From assembly GCF_010669285.1 (NCBI RefSeq), contig NZ_CP048711.1, forward strand, positions 4,030,001 to 4,094,000: a stretch of DNA of 64,000 bases, written 5' to 3'. The stretch comes from Kineobactrum salinum. GTDB lineage: Bacteria; Pseudomonadota; Gammaproteobacteria; Pseudomonadales; Halieaceae. Positions 1 through 9,060 of the stretch are shown piece by piece. Position 1 is the first letter of the stretch; every line of letters begins with the position of its first letter. Position numbers and translations under genes: made by a program. The notes beneath the pieces were generated by a model. It was not told the DNA's origin. It ran no database searches and worked only from the letters and a program-made list of their open reading frames with translations.

Positions 1-658
1 TCCGCTTTTTTAGTGCTACATCGTCGGCACGGTATACAGGGCGGCGGCGTCTAGCGTGGCGCAACCACTCCGCAAACTGCTCAAGGATCACTTTGTCTGA
101 AAAGTCCAGGTCGACTTTGCAGAATGGTCTATCTAATTCTGCGGCAGGGCGCTCCATCATCCAGGGCAAAATTGCGATAGCTGCGCGCTCGTCTTCGTAA
201 AGATTTGAATCGAATTCTGCAAGTTCTTCCATTCGATTCTGGATTTTTTGGCGCTGCTTGGTGGCCTCCATCAAGACGGAAGAATAAATGTCAGTGAACT
301 CCAATCCGCGGACGGGGGCACGACTTCTTGATTCGAAATCAGCCGTTCTGTAATCAAATGGGACAACGCTGCGTTCGGATCGGCGGTAATCAGTGTTCGG
401 CATCGGCTCTTGCACAGTAAAACAGCATGCTCGATTAAATTCAGATTCAAACGCTTCTCTCCAATCCTTCGAATCATCGCCCCCTTTGATTTGGGACAAT
501 AATTCTCCGAGATAGCTGCGGACCTGAAAGGCCACTTCCCAGTCGTTAATCGAATAATCCGCAAGCGCATCATAGTAGCGGTGATCCAGACGGTTAGCCC
601 CCGGCCTTTTCACGCACGATTGCAGGTGCTTGTGCAGGCTCTTCCCGGTGAGGGCCAT
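1..658 (-). CDS. Unknown integrase-coupled protein, 3' end cut by the window
   Basis: An open frame of at least 219 codons runs from an ATG at 658 off the left edge. Its ATG overlaps the integrase stop codon (TAATG), so the two genes are very probably translationally coupled. The product is soluble, charged and apparently helical, with no signal peptide or membrane segment; it begins MALTGKSLHKHLQS and includes a segment ending VILEQFAEWLRHARRRR. From memory the tail resembles small integrase-linked DUF6387-type proteins, but I cannot confirm this. Its position suggests an accessory protein of the integrative element. I do not recognise a catalytic motif and assign no function. Confidence 0.7.
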   Translation of the reverse strand, partial: MALTGKSLHKHLQSCVKRPGANRLDHRYYDALADYSINDWEVAFQVRSYLGELLSQIKGGDDSKDWREAFESEFNRACCFTVQEPMPNTDYRRSERSVVPFDYRTADFESRSRAPVRGLEFTDIYSSVLMEATKQRQKIQNRMEELAEFDSNLYEDERAAIAILPWMMERPAAELDRPFCKVDLDFSDKVILEQFAEWLRHARRRRPVYRADDVALKKR

Positions 659-1959
659 TACTTACGCCCCCCGAAGGCCACCACACGGCCACCAGAGCGC
701 GACGGCTCGCAATACTGCCCCCATGCCTCCATCATGCCCCGGCGTTCTTCCAGCAGCTCATTGCGGGCGTATGCGGTGCGGGTGGCGTCGCTGTTGACGT
801 GTGCCAGGGCCAGTTCTGACCATTCATCGGGGAAGCGGTTGTTCTGGCGGCACCAGTCTTTAAACGAACTCCGGGCGGTACCGTGGGGCGTTGCTATGCG
901 GTCCAGTATCGGGTCAATGTATCCGGGTCCGCCTTTCTTCAGGTCTGCGGCGTGGGCATCTTTCATCAACTTGGATAGGGCCATATCCGACAGCTCCACG
1001 CCCTTGCTGTTAGGGAACACCAGCCCGGCGGGGTTATCCCTCGGCAGGGCCTTCAACAGCTCCACGGCGGCGCGGGACAATGGAACTGTGTGCGCCTTGT
1101 CTGCCTTCATCCGGTCGGCACTGAGTCGCCATACACCGGCGTCTAAGTCGATTTCATCCCACGTCGCCAACCGCACCTCGCCAGAACGCGCGGCGGCCAG
1201 GACTGCAAACCGCAGGGCTTGGGCGCTAGGCGCATCCCGAGTCCCAATGTCTGACATTAGGCGGGGCACATCGGCAACCGGCAGCGCGGCGTGGTGCTTT
1301 CGGGCCTTGCCTGCGGTCTTGCGTAACTTGGCCGTAGCGGGCAACAGTGGTTCAAGGCAATCTTTCCACGCTGCCGGGTTGGGTGCGGTGCGTATCTTCG
1401 CGGCCCTTGCCCAATCGAACACGGCGGCCATGCGTTGACGCACGCGGCTGGCAGTCTCCGGCACCTCCGCCCATATCGGTTCCAGCACAGCCAGAACCTG
1501 GGGAGTCTCGATCTCTGACACTGGCAGCCTGCCAAGCTCTGGAATAACGTACTTTTCCAGCGTGGTGATCCATTGGGCAGCGTGCTTGGGGTTCTTGAAT
1601 TCTTGCGCCTTAACTGCATGGCAACGCTTGGCGGCATCGGCAAAGCTCAATCCTCGGGCGGTAGCCTGGGCCAGCTTTGTGCGGTTGGCCTTGCGTTCCT
1701 CCATCGGATCCACGCCCTGCCGTATCTGGTCTTTAAGCTCACGGGCTTTGTTCCGGGCCTCTGCCAGTGGTACCTCGGGGAATCCACCTAATCCAATCTC
1801 CCGGCGGCGCTCGCCAACCATCGTGCGGAGAATCCAGCACTTTGCTCCGGCGGGCGTCACCACCACCTGAAGCCCCGACACGCCCCCCACTTTGTAGGTG
1901 CCAGGCTTGGCCAGCTTTCGCAGTTCGGTGGCGCTTAACTCTTTCGCTTGCTTCGGCAT
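658..1959 (-). CDS. P4-type tyrosine recombinase/integrase
   Basis: 433-residue site-specific recombinase. The N-terminal part (about residues 1-100) is the DUF4102-type arm-binding domain of P4-like integrases (LSATELRKLAKPGTYK, then GLQVVV). The C-terminal catalytic domain has the first Arg in AARSGEVRLATW, the box II HGTARSSFKDW motif, the LALAHV segment and the nucleophilic Tyr in RTAYAR. I chose the ATG at 1959 because a GGGGGA ribosome site lies about 8 bases before it; the frame stays open upstream to 2010 but without such a site. It is followed by an overlapping unknown gene. Such enzymes usually integrate elements at tRNA 3' ends, but no tRNA is visible here. Confidence 0.93.
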   Translation of the reverse strand: MPKQAKELSATELRKLAKPGTYKVGGVSGLQVVVTPAGAKCWILRTMVGERRREIGLGGFPEVPLAEARNKARELKDQIRQGVDPMEERKANRTKLAQATARGLSFADAAKRCHAVKAQEFKNPKHAAQWITTLEKYVIPELGRLPVSEIETPQVLAVLEPIWAEVPETASRVRQRMAAVFDWARAAKIRTAPNPAAWKDCLEPLLPATAKLRKTAGKARKHHAALPVADVPRLMSDIGTRDAPSAQALRFAVLAAARSGEVRLATWDEIDLDAGVWRLSADRMKADKAHTVPLSRAAVELLKALPRDNPAGLVFPNSKGVELSDMALSKLMKDAHAADLKKGGPGYIDPILDRIATPHGTARSSFKDWCRQNNRFPDEWSELALAHVNSDATRTAYARNELLEERRGMMEAWGQYCEPSRSGGRVVAFGGRK

Positions 1960-2058
1960 GATTCGAATCCCCCTTTTTACTCCCGCCATTGTTCCCGCCA
2001 TAGGTAACACAATTGCATAGTATTACTTGCGACGGGCTAAGACAAGGGTATTGGGTAA

Positions 2059-2085
2059 ACACTATAAATAAAGGGTTTATAGTGT
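2059..2085. promoter_or_regulatory. Perfect 10-bp inverted repeat upstream of the integrase
   Basis: ACACTATAAA and TTTATAGTGT are separated by 7 bases, about 100 bp upstream of the integrase start. The AT-rich arms could form an operator for the integrase or a recombination-directionality site. The symmetry is seen; the function is inferred. The rest of 1960-2317 holds no gene, only this repeat and the direct repeats listed next. Confidence 0.5.
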
Positions 2086-2158
2086 CTTATGCCACTCTAA
2101 GGGGTTCGAAAAATGTAGACTCTCTCTCCGCCAATATCCCTTATAAAACAAGGCTCTA

Positions 2159-2175
2159 GGCTCTACCCAACTAAC
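2159..2175 (+). repeat. 17-bp direct repeat, copy 1 (possible ISL3-type end)
   Basis: GGCTCTACCCAACTAAC occurs here and exactly again at 2235-2251. Both copies are followed by a similar ATGGG-rich stretch. Copy 2 sits about 70 bp beyond the stop of the ISL3 transposase remnant, where a terminal inverted repeat of that element would be expected, so these may be insertion-sequence ends. ISL3 ends commonly begin with GG, which fits, but this is inference. Confidence 0.5.
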
Positions 2176-2234
2176 GGGGGATGGGCCGGTTTTCACTAAA
2201 CCCGGTTGATGATGCCATCCCATCCACAATGGGT

Positions 2235-2251
2235 GGCTCTACCCAACTAAC
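2235..2251 (+). repeat. 17-bp direct repeat, copy 2 (possible ISL3-type end)
   Basis: Identical to 2159-2175. It lies between two arms of an imperfect palindrome (CCATCCCAT ... ATGGGATGG, about 2213-2262). It is the copy nearest the transposase remnant and the better candidate for that element's right end. Confidence 0.5.
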
Positions 2252-2317
2252 AATGGGATGGACTCCTCCTCACCCACTTTCGGCATCAAGTGCCACACTG
2301 AGTGTGCTGTCCAACAG

Positions 2318-2800
2318 TCACCAGCGAGGAGGAGGAACCCACAATGAAGAGGTTAAGACCCTCAGTCGGTAATTTTCAAAGTTTCTGAACCCATACGCTC
2401 TCCTGGACATCATTTCCATCTTGTTGTGGAAGCCCTCAGTGACCCCATTGCTCTTCGAGAATCGCCACATGGCGGTGACGGGCTCCAACCAGGATGTGAG
2501 GGTATTCGCCAGCCGGTGAAGCGGACTGGCGTGAAGCTGTTTGATCAATCTGAGTAGCTTGGGCAGTGCTCTTTCAGCCCGTTTCCGGGTCAAGGTTTTC
2601 AGGAGTAGCAACCGATTCAGGCGCTGCTTGGCTTCGTACAGGGCGTTTAGCACCGGGAATGCGTTGAGGTACGTGCTGAGGTTGTCGCGCTGCTGGTGCG
2701 ACAGGCGCCATTCATGACGGCGCATCAGGCTAATCAGGCCGCGGTTCTTGCGGCCCTCGGGATCGTGGTCCTGCCCCGGTACTGGTAGTTTTGAATTGGC
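2318..2800 (-). pseudogene. ISL3-family transposase remnant (C-terminal part)
   Basis: The frame encodes the C-terminal part of an ISL3-type DDE transposase. The family end signature is clear: SKSNGVTEGFHNKMEM followed by RRAYGFRNFENYRLRV. In-frame sequence continues upstream of the Met at 2725 (DPEGRKNRGLISLM), showing that the open frame is only the tail of a longer gene. Full-length members are about 400-550 residues; the N-terminal and most catalytic-core sequence is missing. A second, shorter copy of the same region lies at 63416-63505 in the same orientation. The part between here and the GGT-fold gene stop (about 2800-2868) has no recognisable gene. Confidence 0.85.
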
Positions 2801-2868
2801 GCTCAGGTGTCCTTGGCCTGAAGAATCTTGCCAAGCTGGTCATCTGAGAAGGGGTAGACGCGACTGCT

Positions 2869-4600
2869 TCACACAGCCATCGCTACACCGGTTCGGTGCG
2901 GATCACCGCAGGCGTAGGCCCTTTTGCCTTCTATATGGATCCCCTCGAAAGAACCGTGCAGCCAGTGGCGGGGGTTGACGACATCGAGCTCGACGCCTTC
3001 TTTGGCAGCGATTGCTGCAATGAGCTCCTCACCGATATCCTGTTCAATCAGACGTGACCCGCGACCCCAGTCGCCGCCGAAGCGCGGCAGGTTTACCGAC
3101 TGTTCGATGCTCATGCCGAAGTCCAGGATATTGGTTATGTTCTGCACCAGATTCTCATACAGAGAAACACTCGGGGATCCGCATGCCAGCACTGGCTTGC
3201 CATTCTTTAATACCATGAGCGGGACAATACGGGAATTGAAGTGCGCGCCGCGCTCGGGCATGCCGGATGTATAGTGCACGCCCGAGGCGCAGATGCTGGT
3301 ACCATCGATAAACAGGCCGTTGGTCCACGGCAGGGACATGCAGGAATGCAGCGCCGTGGCCACATTGCCATTGCCATCCACGACCGTGAGATGATTGCTA
3401 CCGGTGGTTGCGGTTTCCAGCGCCCCGGGGTTGGCGGGCAATCGCATTGCCAGGTCCAGGGACTTCATGGCCTGCCTGGGTGGGTTTTTCAGTATCTTTT
3501 CATAGAGGCGCGCGGCGCGCTCGGGATCCAGTCGCTCCTGCCATGTGAGTTGCCGCCCCTTGTGATTGCGCTCCAGCGTTTCCGCCCATACCTCGTCCAG
3601 CGCCTTGAACATGAGGTAGCAGGTCTCAGCGGATTGCGAGGCAGGGCCCATTTTTTCCAGTTCGGCATGCTGGAGTAGCTGCAGTACCAGGGCGACATCG
3701 GTGCCACCGAAATCCGGTGGCGGCGAAGCCAGTGTTTCGTAGCCCCGGTAACGGCCTCGGGCCGGCTCCTCCCAATATGCTTCGTAGCGGGCAAAATCCT
3801 CGGGGTGATGCTCCCGCCACGTTGCTGTACGATTCTGGAAAAGTGCTCGGCGTAAGCGCCGTGATAGAAGTAGTCATTTCCCTCATCTGCCAGACGCTCC
3901 AGCAGATCGGCGTAGCGCTTTTGGTAGAGTTTCTCCCCCGGTTGCACAAGGCGCCGGCCCGGCATGAAGACCTCCCGCCCCTGCGGATTGGTACCGATCT
4001 GTTCCAGCATGACGAACATTTCCCCGAACAGGAACGGGTGAATCTCGAATCCCTCCCGGGCGTAGTGGATCGCAGCTGCCATAACGTGCTTGCGGGGCAG
4101 GGTGCCAAAGCGATCCTGCGCCCCCTGCCAGCCAGCCCAGTAACCCGGCACGCAGATATAGTCCCCGGTAGTGGAATCTGCCGCTTTGAATTTGGAAATA
4201 TCGATATCCGGATGATTCAGGGGCGGGCATTGGTGCCGTTGATGTAGTAACTTTTTCCCGTCGAGGCTTCATGATACAACATGGAAAACACACCGGTGAT
4301 CGTCGTCATATGTGGCTCAACCACTGTCTGCGCCAGCGCCGCGGCACAGAGACCGTCTACCGCGTTGCCCCCCGACTTCAGCGCTTCAATAGCTGCCCGG
4401 GTCGCCAGGGGATGAGTGCTCACCGCCACACCGCCGGTACCCGAGACGCCCTGTTTGGTGGACTCAAATTCGGCCTGCTCTATAAGGTCGCGGCGCGCCC
4501 GGTCACTGAGTGGGCGCCACTCTCCACGGAGCAGTGTATTGGCATAAAGAGGAGCGGCCGCGGTCAGTGCCGCGGCACCGAGAAAGCTTCGCCTTTTCAT
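2869..4600 (-). CDS. Exported GGT-fold Ntn-hydrolase 1 (two frameshifts)
   Basis: Adding one base at each of two sites gives a continuous 577-residue protein. It starts with a Tat-like signal (MKRRSFLGAAALTAAAP), so it is probably exported folded. The GGT fold is shown by GGNAVDGLCAAALAQTVVEPH near the N-terminus and a C-terminal small-subunit region of about 176 residues. The usual Thr-Thr-His nucleophile site reads Ser-Asn-His (GSNHLTVVD, Ser about 402), and the Arg of the family's RE(T/S)AP motif is replaced (NGTNARP). One base is missing in the G runs at about 4220-4223 and 3802-3805 (plus strand). DUF885 lies just upstream on the same strand, a likely operon. An amidase is likelier than a true gamma-glutamyltransferase. 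Confidence 0.85.
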
Positions 4601-4637
4601 AAGTAGACACCCTGTTCGTCGAGCATGTAAGCACGGT

Positions 4638-6458
4638 CTATTTGTTCAAAACAGTCTTCACGTGCTGCTCCAGCCCAGGGAGGGGCATGGCACCATAATC
4701 CAGTATCGCGGTATGGAATTCGCGTATATCGAATTCCTGACCCATGCGTGTCTCGGCAGCTTCGCGGATGGCGCGGAATTTTTCGTAGCCCAGTTTGTAG
4801 GCCAATGCCTGCGCTGGCAGGTCTGTGGAGTAGCGCAGGGTCTCGGTGTTCACTTCTTCCTCGCTGGAGAACGTGTTATCGAGCATGAACTGGCGCGCCT
4901 GCTGCAGGGACCAGCCGAAATGATTCATGCCGGTATCCAGCACCAGGCGGGAGGAAATGAAACTGTTGAAGAGCAGCCAGCCGTAACGGTCATAGGGGTC
5001 ATCCATTATGCCCATCTCGAGCGACAGGCTGGCGGCGTAGTTGGCCCAGCCCTCGGTGAACGCGGCGTAGATCAGACCGGTCAGCTTGCGAAACTCAGAC
5101 AAGTCCTCGTTTTCGCGCTGGGAGGCGATATGGAAGTGGTGCCCCGGAATGAGTTCGTGGTAGATCAGGGCTCCTGTCCACACCATGGGCCGGCTTTCCA
5201 GATTTGACCCGTTGTAGCGGTAGAGCCCCATCGGATTGCCGGGTGACGGCGCCTGGTAATAACCGAAGGTCATGCCGGCCTCCGCTGCCGGGTCCAGCCG
5301 CCTGACCCCGTAGGGTGCCTCTGGCAGCGTTGAGAAATAATCTAGAATATGAGGCTCGATACGGTCTATGTAGGACTGGTAGCGCTGCTCGACTTGCCGT
5401 GGAGTTCGGGCAAGAAACTGCGGGTCTGCCCCCATCTGCTGGTGAAACGCCGCGGCGGTGCCTTCGAAGCCGAGTTCATTGCGGATAGCGGCCATCTCGT
5501 CCTGAATTTTCTCAAGATAGTCCAGGCCGTGTTGATGAATTGCCTCCGGATCAAGATCCAGGGTGGTTTCCCGGCGGATGGCGAATGCATAGGCCGCGGC
5601 TCCGCCTGGGTATTGTCCCAGGCCTACCGACTCCGGCGCTTGCTCTTCGTAGTCGGCCCCCAGATAGCCCAGCAGCTTATCGATAGCGGGAAAAAGCCTG
5701 CTTTCGAGTAGCGAGGGAATCCGGTCGGTCAGTTCGCGGCGCAATGTATCGTCCAGCGCCGTCATCCGGTCGGGGGCAACCGCTACCAGTTGCGGTAGAT
5801 CCCGGCGCAGACCGTGAAATACGTTCCGCACACCGGGCAATGCCGGCTTTGGTAGACGAATACCCCGCTGTGCCTGTTGCTCGAGCCGCTGTTGCTGATC
5901 ATTCACGAAGCGGCCCACATCCTCCACTAGAGCCAGATAGGCCGCGACGTCCCCGGCATCCTCAAGCGCAGCGTTGCCCAGTGCCACGGGAAGCAGTGTG
6001 CTGAAGGTATATCCGGCCTGGTACGGGGTGACATTGAAGCCCAGCCAGAAGTGGTCCAGTCCCTCTATTGCCATCGTCAACTCGCGTCTCAGTATGTCGT
6101 GAGTCAGGCTGTCGTTGTAGGGCAGGGCGTTGCGATCCACATTCCGCAATCGCTCAAGCAGGTCTCGCAATACCGCGACCCTGCGCCGGGCTGTGTTCAG
6201 TGTCTGATCGGGGAGGGCGGTCACCCGCTCGCCGGATATCAATTTGAGATAGGGGTTAGTGTTGACAACATACCCGACATACTCATCGCTGATCGCCTGC
6301 AGTTTCTCTGCCGCTACGGAGGTATCCGGCTCCGGATGTCGTTCGGTTTCTACGGGAGACGAGGCCTCGCCCTGTCGGGATCTGTCACCTTCCGGAGGGG
6401 TGCAGGCGGTGACTGCGAGCGTTACGGCAAGCAGCATCAGGGGATAATATCTGGTCAT
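4638..6458 (-). CDS. DUF885-family metallopeptidase-like lipoprotein
   Basis: 606-residue DUF885 protein. The ATG at 6458 is preceded by AGGAG and opens a lipoprotein signal with a lipobox ending VTAC, so the product should be lipid-anchored in the cell envelope. The hallmark HELIPGHHFH, followed by FTEGWANYAASLSLEMG, marks a putative gluzincin-like zinc site. DUF885 proteins often sit beside peptidases and TBDRs and are thought to be peptidases, but the substrate is unknown. A degenerate copy of its C-terminus is found at 40723-40832. It precedes GGT-fold gene 1 by 37 bp on the same strand. Confidence 0.85.
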   Translation of the reverse strand: MTRYYPLMLLAVTLAVTACTPPEGDRSRQGEASSPVETERHPEPDTSVAAEKLQAISDEYVGYVVNTNPYLKLISGERVTALPDQTLNTARRRVAVLRDLLERLRNVDRNALPYNDSLTHDILRRELTMAIEGLDHFWLGFNVTPYQAGYTFSTLLPVALGNAALEDAGDVAAYLALVEDVGRFVNDQQQRLEQQAQRGIRLPKPALPGVRNVFHGLRRDLPQLVAVAPDRMTALDDTLRRELTDRIPSLLESRLFPAIDKLLGYLGADYEEQAPESVGLGQYPGGAAAYAFAIRRETTLDLDPEAIHQHGLDYLEKIQDEMAAIRNELGFEGTAAAFHQQMGADPQFLARTPRQVEQRYQSYIDRIEPHILDYFSTLPEAPYGVRRLDPAAEAGMTFGYYQAPSPGNPMGLYRYNGSNLESRPMVWTGALIYHELIPGHHFHIASQRENEDLSEFRKLTGLIYAAFTEGWANYAASLSLEMGIMDDPYDRYGWLLFNSFISSRLVLDTGMNHFGWSLQQARQFMLDNTFSSEEEVNTETLRYSTDLPAQALAYKLGYEKFRAIREAAETRMGQEFDIREFHTAILDYGAMPLPGLEQHVKTVLNK

Positions 6459-6496
6459 CGTAACTCTCTCCTTTGTGAGTCCCGCAGGACCCATTA

Positions 6497-6520
6497 ACAG
6501 GCTGTTGAAAAACAGCCTGT
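6497..6520. terminator. 10-bp stem with GAAA loop between S9 and DUF885 genes
   Basis: ACAGGCTGTT and AACAGCCTGT pair perfectly around a GAAA loop (TTTC on the minus strand). It lies 13 bp after the S9 peptidase stop and 38 bp before the DUF885 start. No long T tract follows, so it may be a weak terminator or an mRNA-stability hairpin inside the operon. Confidence 0.55.
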
Positions 6521-6532
6521 GTGGTGTCCCTG

Positions 6533-8992
6533 TTAGCGCAGCGATTTCATGTCTATTGCCACATCGGCAGGCGGATCGATACCGAGCAGGTGCTCCACAA
6601 AGTAATCGAAATGCCGGCGCAGCACATATCCCTCCTGCGAGGCCCCGTGAGTGCGATTGGGGAGATACAGCAGGTCAAAAGGTTTGTTGGCGTCTATAAG
6701 GGCATCCACCAGCCGGAACGCCTGGCTCTGGGGTACGTTTTCGTCCATGTCACCATAGACAATCAACAGGTGCCCGCTGAGACTGTCTGCCATGGCAGTA
6801 ATATCCAGCATCTCCCAATTGACCGGCTTTTCGTCCGGGCTGGAACGCTTTGTCCCGCCATCCGCGTATGCCGGGACGCCGACGGATTGCTCAAAACCGG
6901 GGTAGAGTGCGGCATAGTCGTAGACACCGGCACCGGAGACGCCCACGTGGTAGAAATCCGGCCGCTCCATCAGGGCCTGGGCGGTGAATGTGCCGCCCCA
7001 AGACCAGCCGTAAATGCCTGCCCGGTCTGTGTCAATTTCGGGGTGCCGTTCAGCGAGTTGCTTGATCGCCGCCACATGATCCTCAATACCGACCCGGGTA
7101 AACTCCGTGTACCCGGCGTCACGAAACGCATTGGAACGCAGTGGCGTACCTCGTCCATCCGTGGTCACGACGGCAAATCCCAGAGCTGCCAATGCATGCG
7201 TGGCGCGGATCGCGAGAGTCCCCATGTAGGCCTCGGAGAAATTGCGCGGCGCCACCGATATCTGGGGTCCGCCGTAGACCGCGTCGACCACCGGGTGTCG
7301 GCCTCCAGGCAATTCACGATTGGGAGGAAAATAGACAGTATAGATATCAGTTTCACCGTCCGCCGCTGTGACCGCCTGTCGCACAGGGGCTTGCCAGCCT
7401 GTGGCGTACAGGGCACTGGCATCGGCGGTTTCCAGAGGCATGATTACCTGCCCGTCACGGCTGGAACGCAGAACCGCTACGGGGGGCTCATCAACCCGGG
7501 ACCAGGTATCGATAAAAAGGTTCGCGTCGGGTTGTATCAGTGGCGCTGCGGGCCGCATGCCGTACAACACCGTCATGGTTAATACCGGGTCCGGGGGGAA
7601 ATGGTGGTCGGCATCGGGAGGTGTCAGCAAAGTAACATTCCCGTCATCCAGGGACGCCCGGTAGAGGTGCCTGAAATAGGGGTCGCGGCCCTTTTCGCGC
7701 CCGCCACCTGTAAAGTAGATCTCGCGCTGCTTTTCATCCAGTGCATGTATGTCCTGGACCAACCAGTCACCAGAGGTAATCCTGTTTTTCAGGCGACCGG
7801 TCTGTGCGTCATACAGATACAAATGTCCCCAGCCGCTTCGATCTGAATACCAGATTACGTCCTCACCATCATCGACAATGCGGATATTGGACCGGTTGTA
7901 TTGTGCGCTGTTGCTTTGTGCCCGTGTCCTGGCCTGCTCCTCGATTATGATTTTTGAGCCGCCGGAATTCAGATCCACACGCAGCAGTGCGAGGTTCTTG
8001 CTGCCGAGAGTCTGCAACAATATGAATGCCTGCGCCCTCCCGGCGCTCCAGCCCAGCACGTTGCCCTCCATACCCCCTGCGTTGTAGCCGTCGGGAACGT
8101 CGATCTGCGTGCGTGCTCCTGTCTGCAGATCGAAGACAAAGAGGCGCGTTTCGGGTATCCCCACGTCACCGGAGAAGGGTTGACGTACCTCGTGCAGTAT
8201 GGGGCGCAATGTATCGTCCGTGGGTACCCATTCGACATAGGGGTTGACTTCCACTGCTCGCTCGTCCGTCAGGGAAGCGACCAGATAGCGGTCATTCGGT
8301 GAAAACTGCACGCCCCAGGGCGGAAGCGCCAGGTCGTGCTTCTTGATCTGGATAGTCATCAGGGACGTGTCCGGCAGTTTGCCCCAGGCCCGGTAGGGTT
8401 CACCGTCGTCGGTCAGGGGCCTGCTCTCTCCGGAACCCGCAGACTCCAGGACAAGATTGTTGTCCTCGCTTCGCAGGAAGTATTGGCCGGTGTTTGACAC
8501 CAATGCGCCTTCGGGAGGATGCCGGAGTCTTTCCGACTTACAATCCATCGTCTGTAGATTGCAGGTCACGGACTTGTCGCCCACCACCGCTTTGAGGGAG
8601 GTCAGCGCGTCATTCAGCGCTACGGATTTGAGACCGAGATTCCCGGGATCTACCGGCTTTTTGAATACATCAGCCAGGGCATCGGCAAGTGCCTTGTGAT
8701 CAAACGCAGGCCGACGCTGCACTTTTGCCGGGTCGACCACGACGTATTCCTGCCCTTGTTCCGTATCCCGCCGATACCAGAATCCACCTTCATTTCCCAG
8801 CCAGTGCGGCACCACCCGGTCGTTCTTTACCAGTCCTTTCAGATTGCCCTCGAGCAAACGCTCTGCCATTTTATAGTCTTCGGGCTTGATGCCGAAGTCA
8901 CCCTGGTCTGCTTGCGCTCGGGTCAGGGCGGCGGACGGTAATAGAATGGCAAGAAATACGGTGACTTTCCACAGCCTCGGTACGATAGTCAT
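6533..8992 (-). CDS. Exported S9 prolyl oligopeptidase / DPP-IV-like peptidase 1
   Basis: 819-residue serine peptidase. The ATG at 8992 has a GGGAG site upstream and opens a Sec signal (MTIVPRLWKVTVFLAILLPS ... ARA), so it should act in the periplasm. Residues about 60-560 form a DPP-IV-type beta-propeller. The C-terminal alpha/beta-hydrolase domain has the nucleophile in GWSWGG (Ser about 664; usual motif GWSYGG), Asp in GDMDENVP (about 750) and His in PNRTHG (about 782). The family removes dipeptides from, or cleaves within, proline-containing peptides. It lies between an amidohydrolase and the DUF885 gene, all on the same strand and likely co-transcribed. Confidence 0.92.
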   Translation of the reverse strand: MTIVPRLWKVTVFLAILLPSAALTRAQADQGDFGIKPEDYKMAERLLEGNLKGLVKNDRVVPHWLGNEGGFWYRRDTEQGQEYVVVDPAKVQRRPAFDHKALADALADVFKKPVDPGNLGLKSVALNDALTSLKAVVGDKSVTCNLQTMDCKSERLRHPPEGALVSNTGQYFLRSEDNNLVLESAGSGESRPLTDDGEPYRAWGKLPDTSLMTIQIKKHDLALPPWGVQFSPNDRYLVASLTDERAVEVNPYVEWVPTDDTLRPILHEVRQPFSGDVGIPETRLFVFDLQTGARTQIDVPDGYNAGGMEGNVLGWSAGRAQAFILLQTLGSKNLALLRVDLNSGGSKIIIEEQARTRAQSNSAQYNRSNIRIVDDGEDVIWYSDRSGWGHLYLYDAQTGRLKNRITSGDWLVQDIHALDEKQREIYFTGGGREKGRDPYFRHLYRASLDDGNVTLLTPPDADHHFPPDPVLTMTVLYGMRPAAPLIQPDANLFIDTWSRVDEPPVAVLRSSRDGQVIMPLETADASALYATGWQAPVRQAVTAADGETDIYTVYFPPNRELPGGRHPVVDAVYGGPQISVAPRNFSEAYMGTLAIRATHALAALGFAVVTTDGRGTPLRSNAFRDAGYTEFTRVGIEDHVAAIKQLAERHPEIDTDRAGIYGWSWGGTFTAQALMERPDFYHVGVSGAGVYDYAALYPGFEQSVGVPAYADGGTKRSSPDEKPVNWEMLDITAMADSLSGHLLIVYGDMDENVPQSQAFRLVDALIDANKPFDLLYLPNRTHGASQEGYVLRRHFDYFVEHLLGIDPPADVAIDMKSLR

Positions 8993-9060
8993 TGAATGTA
9001 CTTCTCCCTCAGTCCTGCATGCCGTCCGGGGCTGAGTCATGCCCCTGGAGCGCTCTTGAA

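Noticed and set aside
581-1438. Long open frame on the plus strand opposite the integrase
   Set aside because: It mirrors the high-GC codons of the integrase, has no ribosome site and a composition rich in Arg/Ser/Ala typical of antisense shadows.
1955-1975. T-arm-like GATTCGAATCCCCC at the integrase start, as a tRNA attachment site
   Set aside because: The flanking bases do not form a T stem, and no acceptor stem or CCA context is present; GGGGGA on the minus strand is the integrase ribosome site.
2159-2251. tRNA D-arm-like sequence in the 17-bp repeat
   Set aside because: The reverse complement looks like a D arm (TTAGTTGGGTAGAGC), but no anticodon stem, T arm or acceptor stem follows. 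An IS end explains it better.
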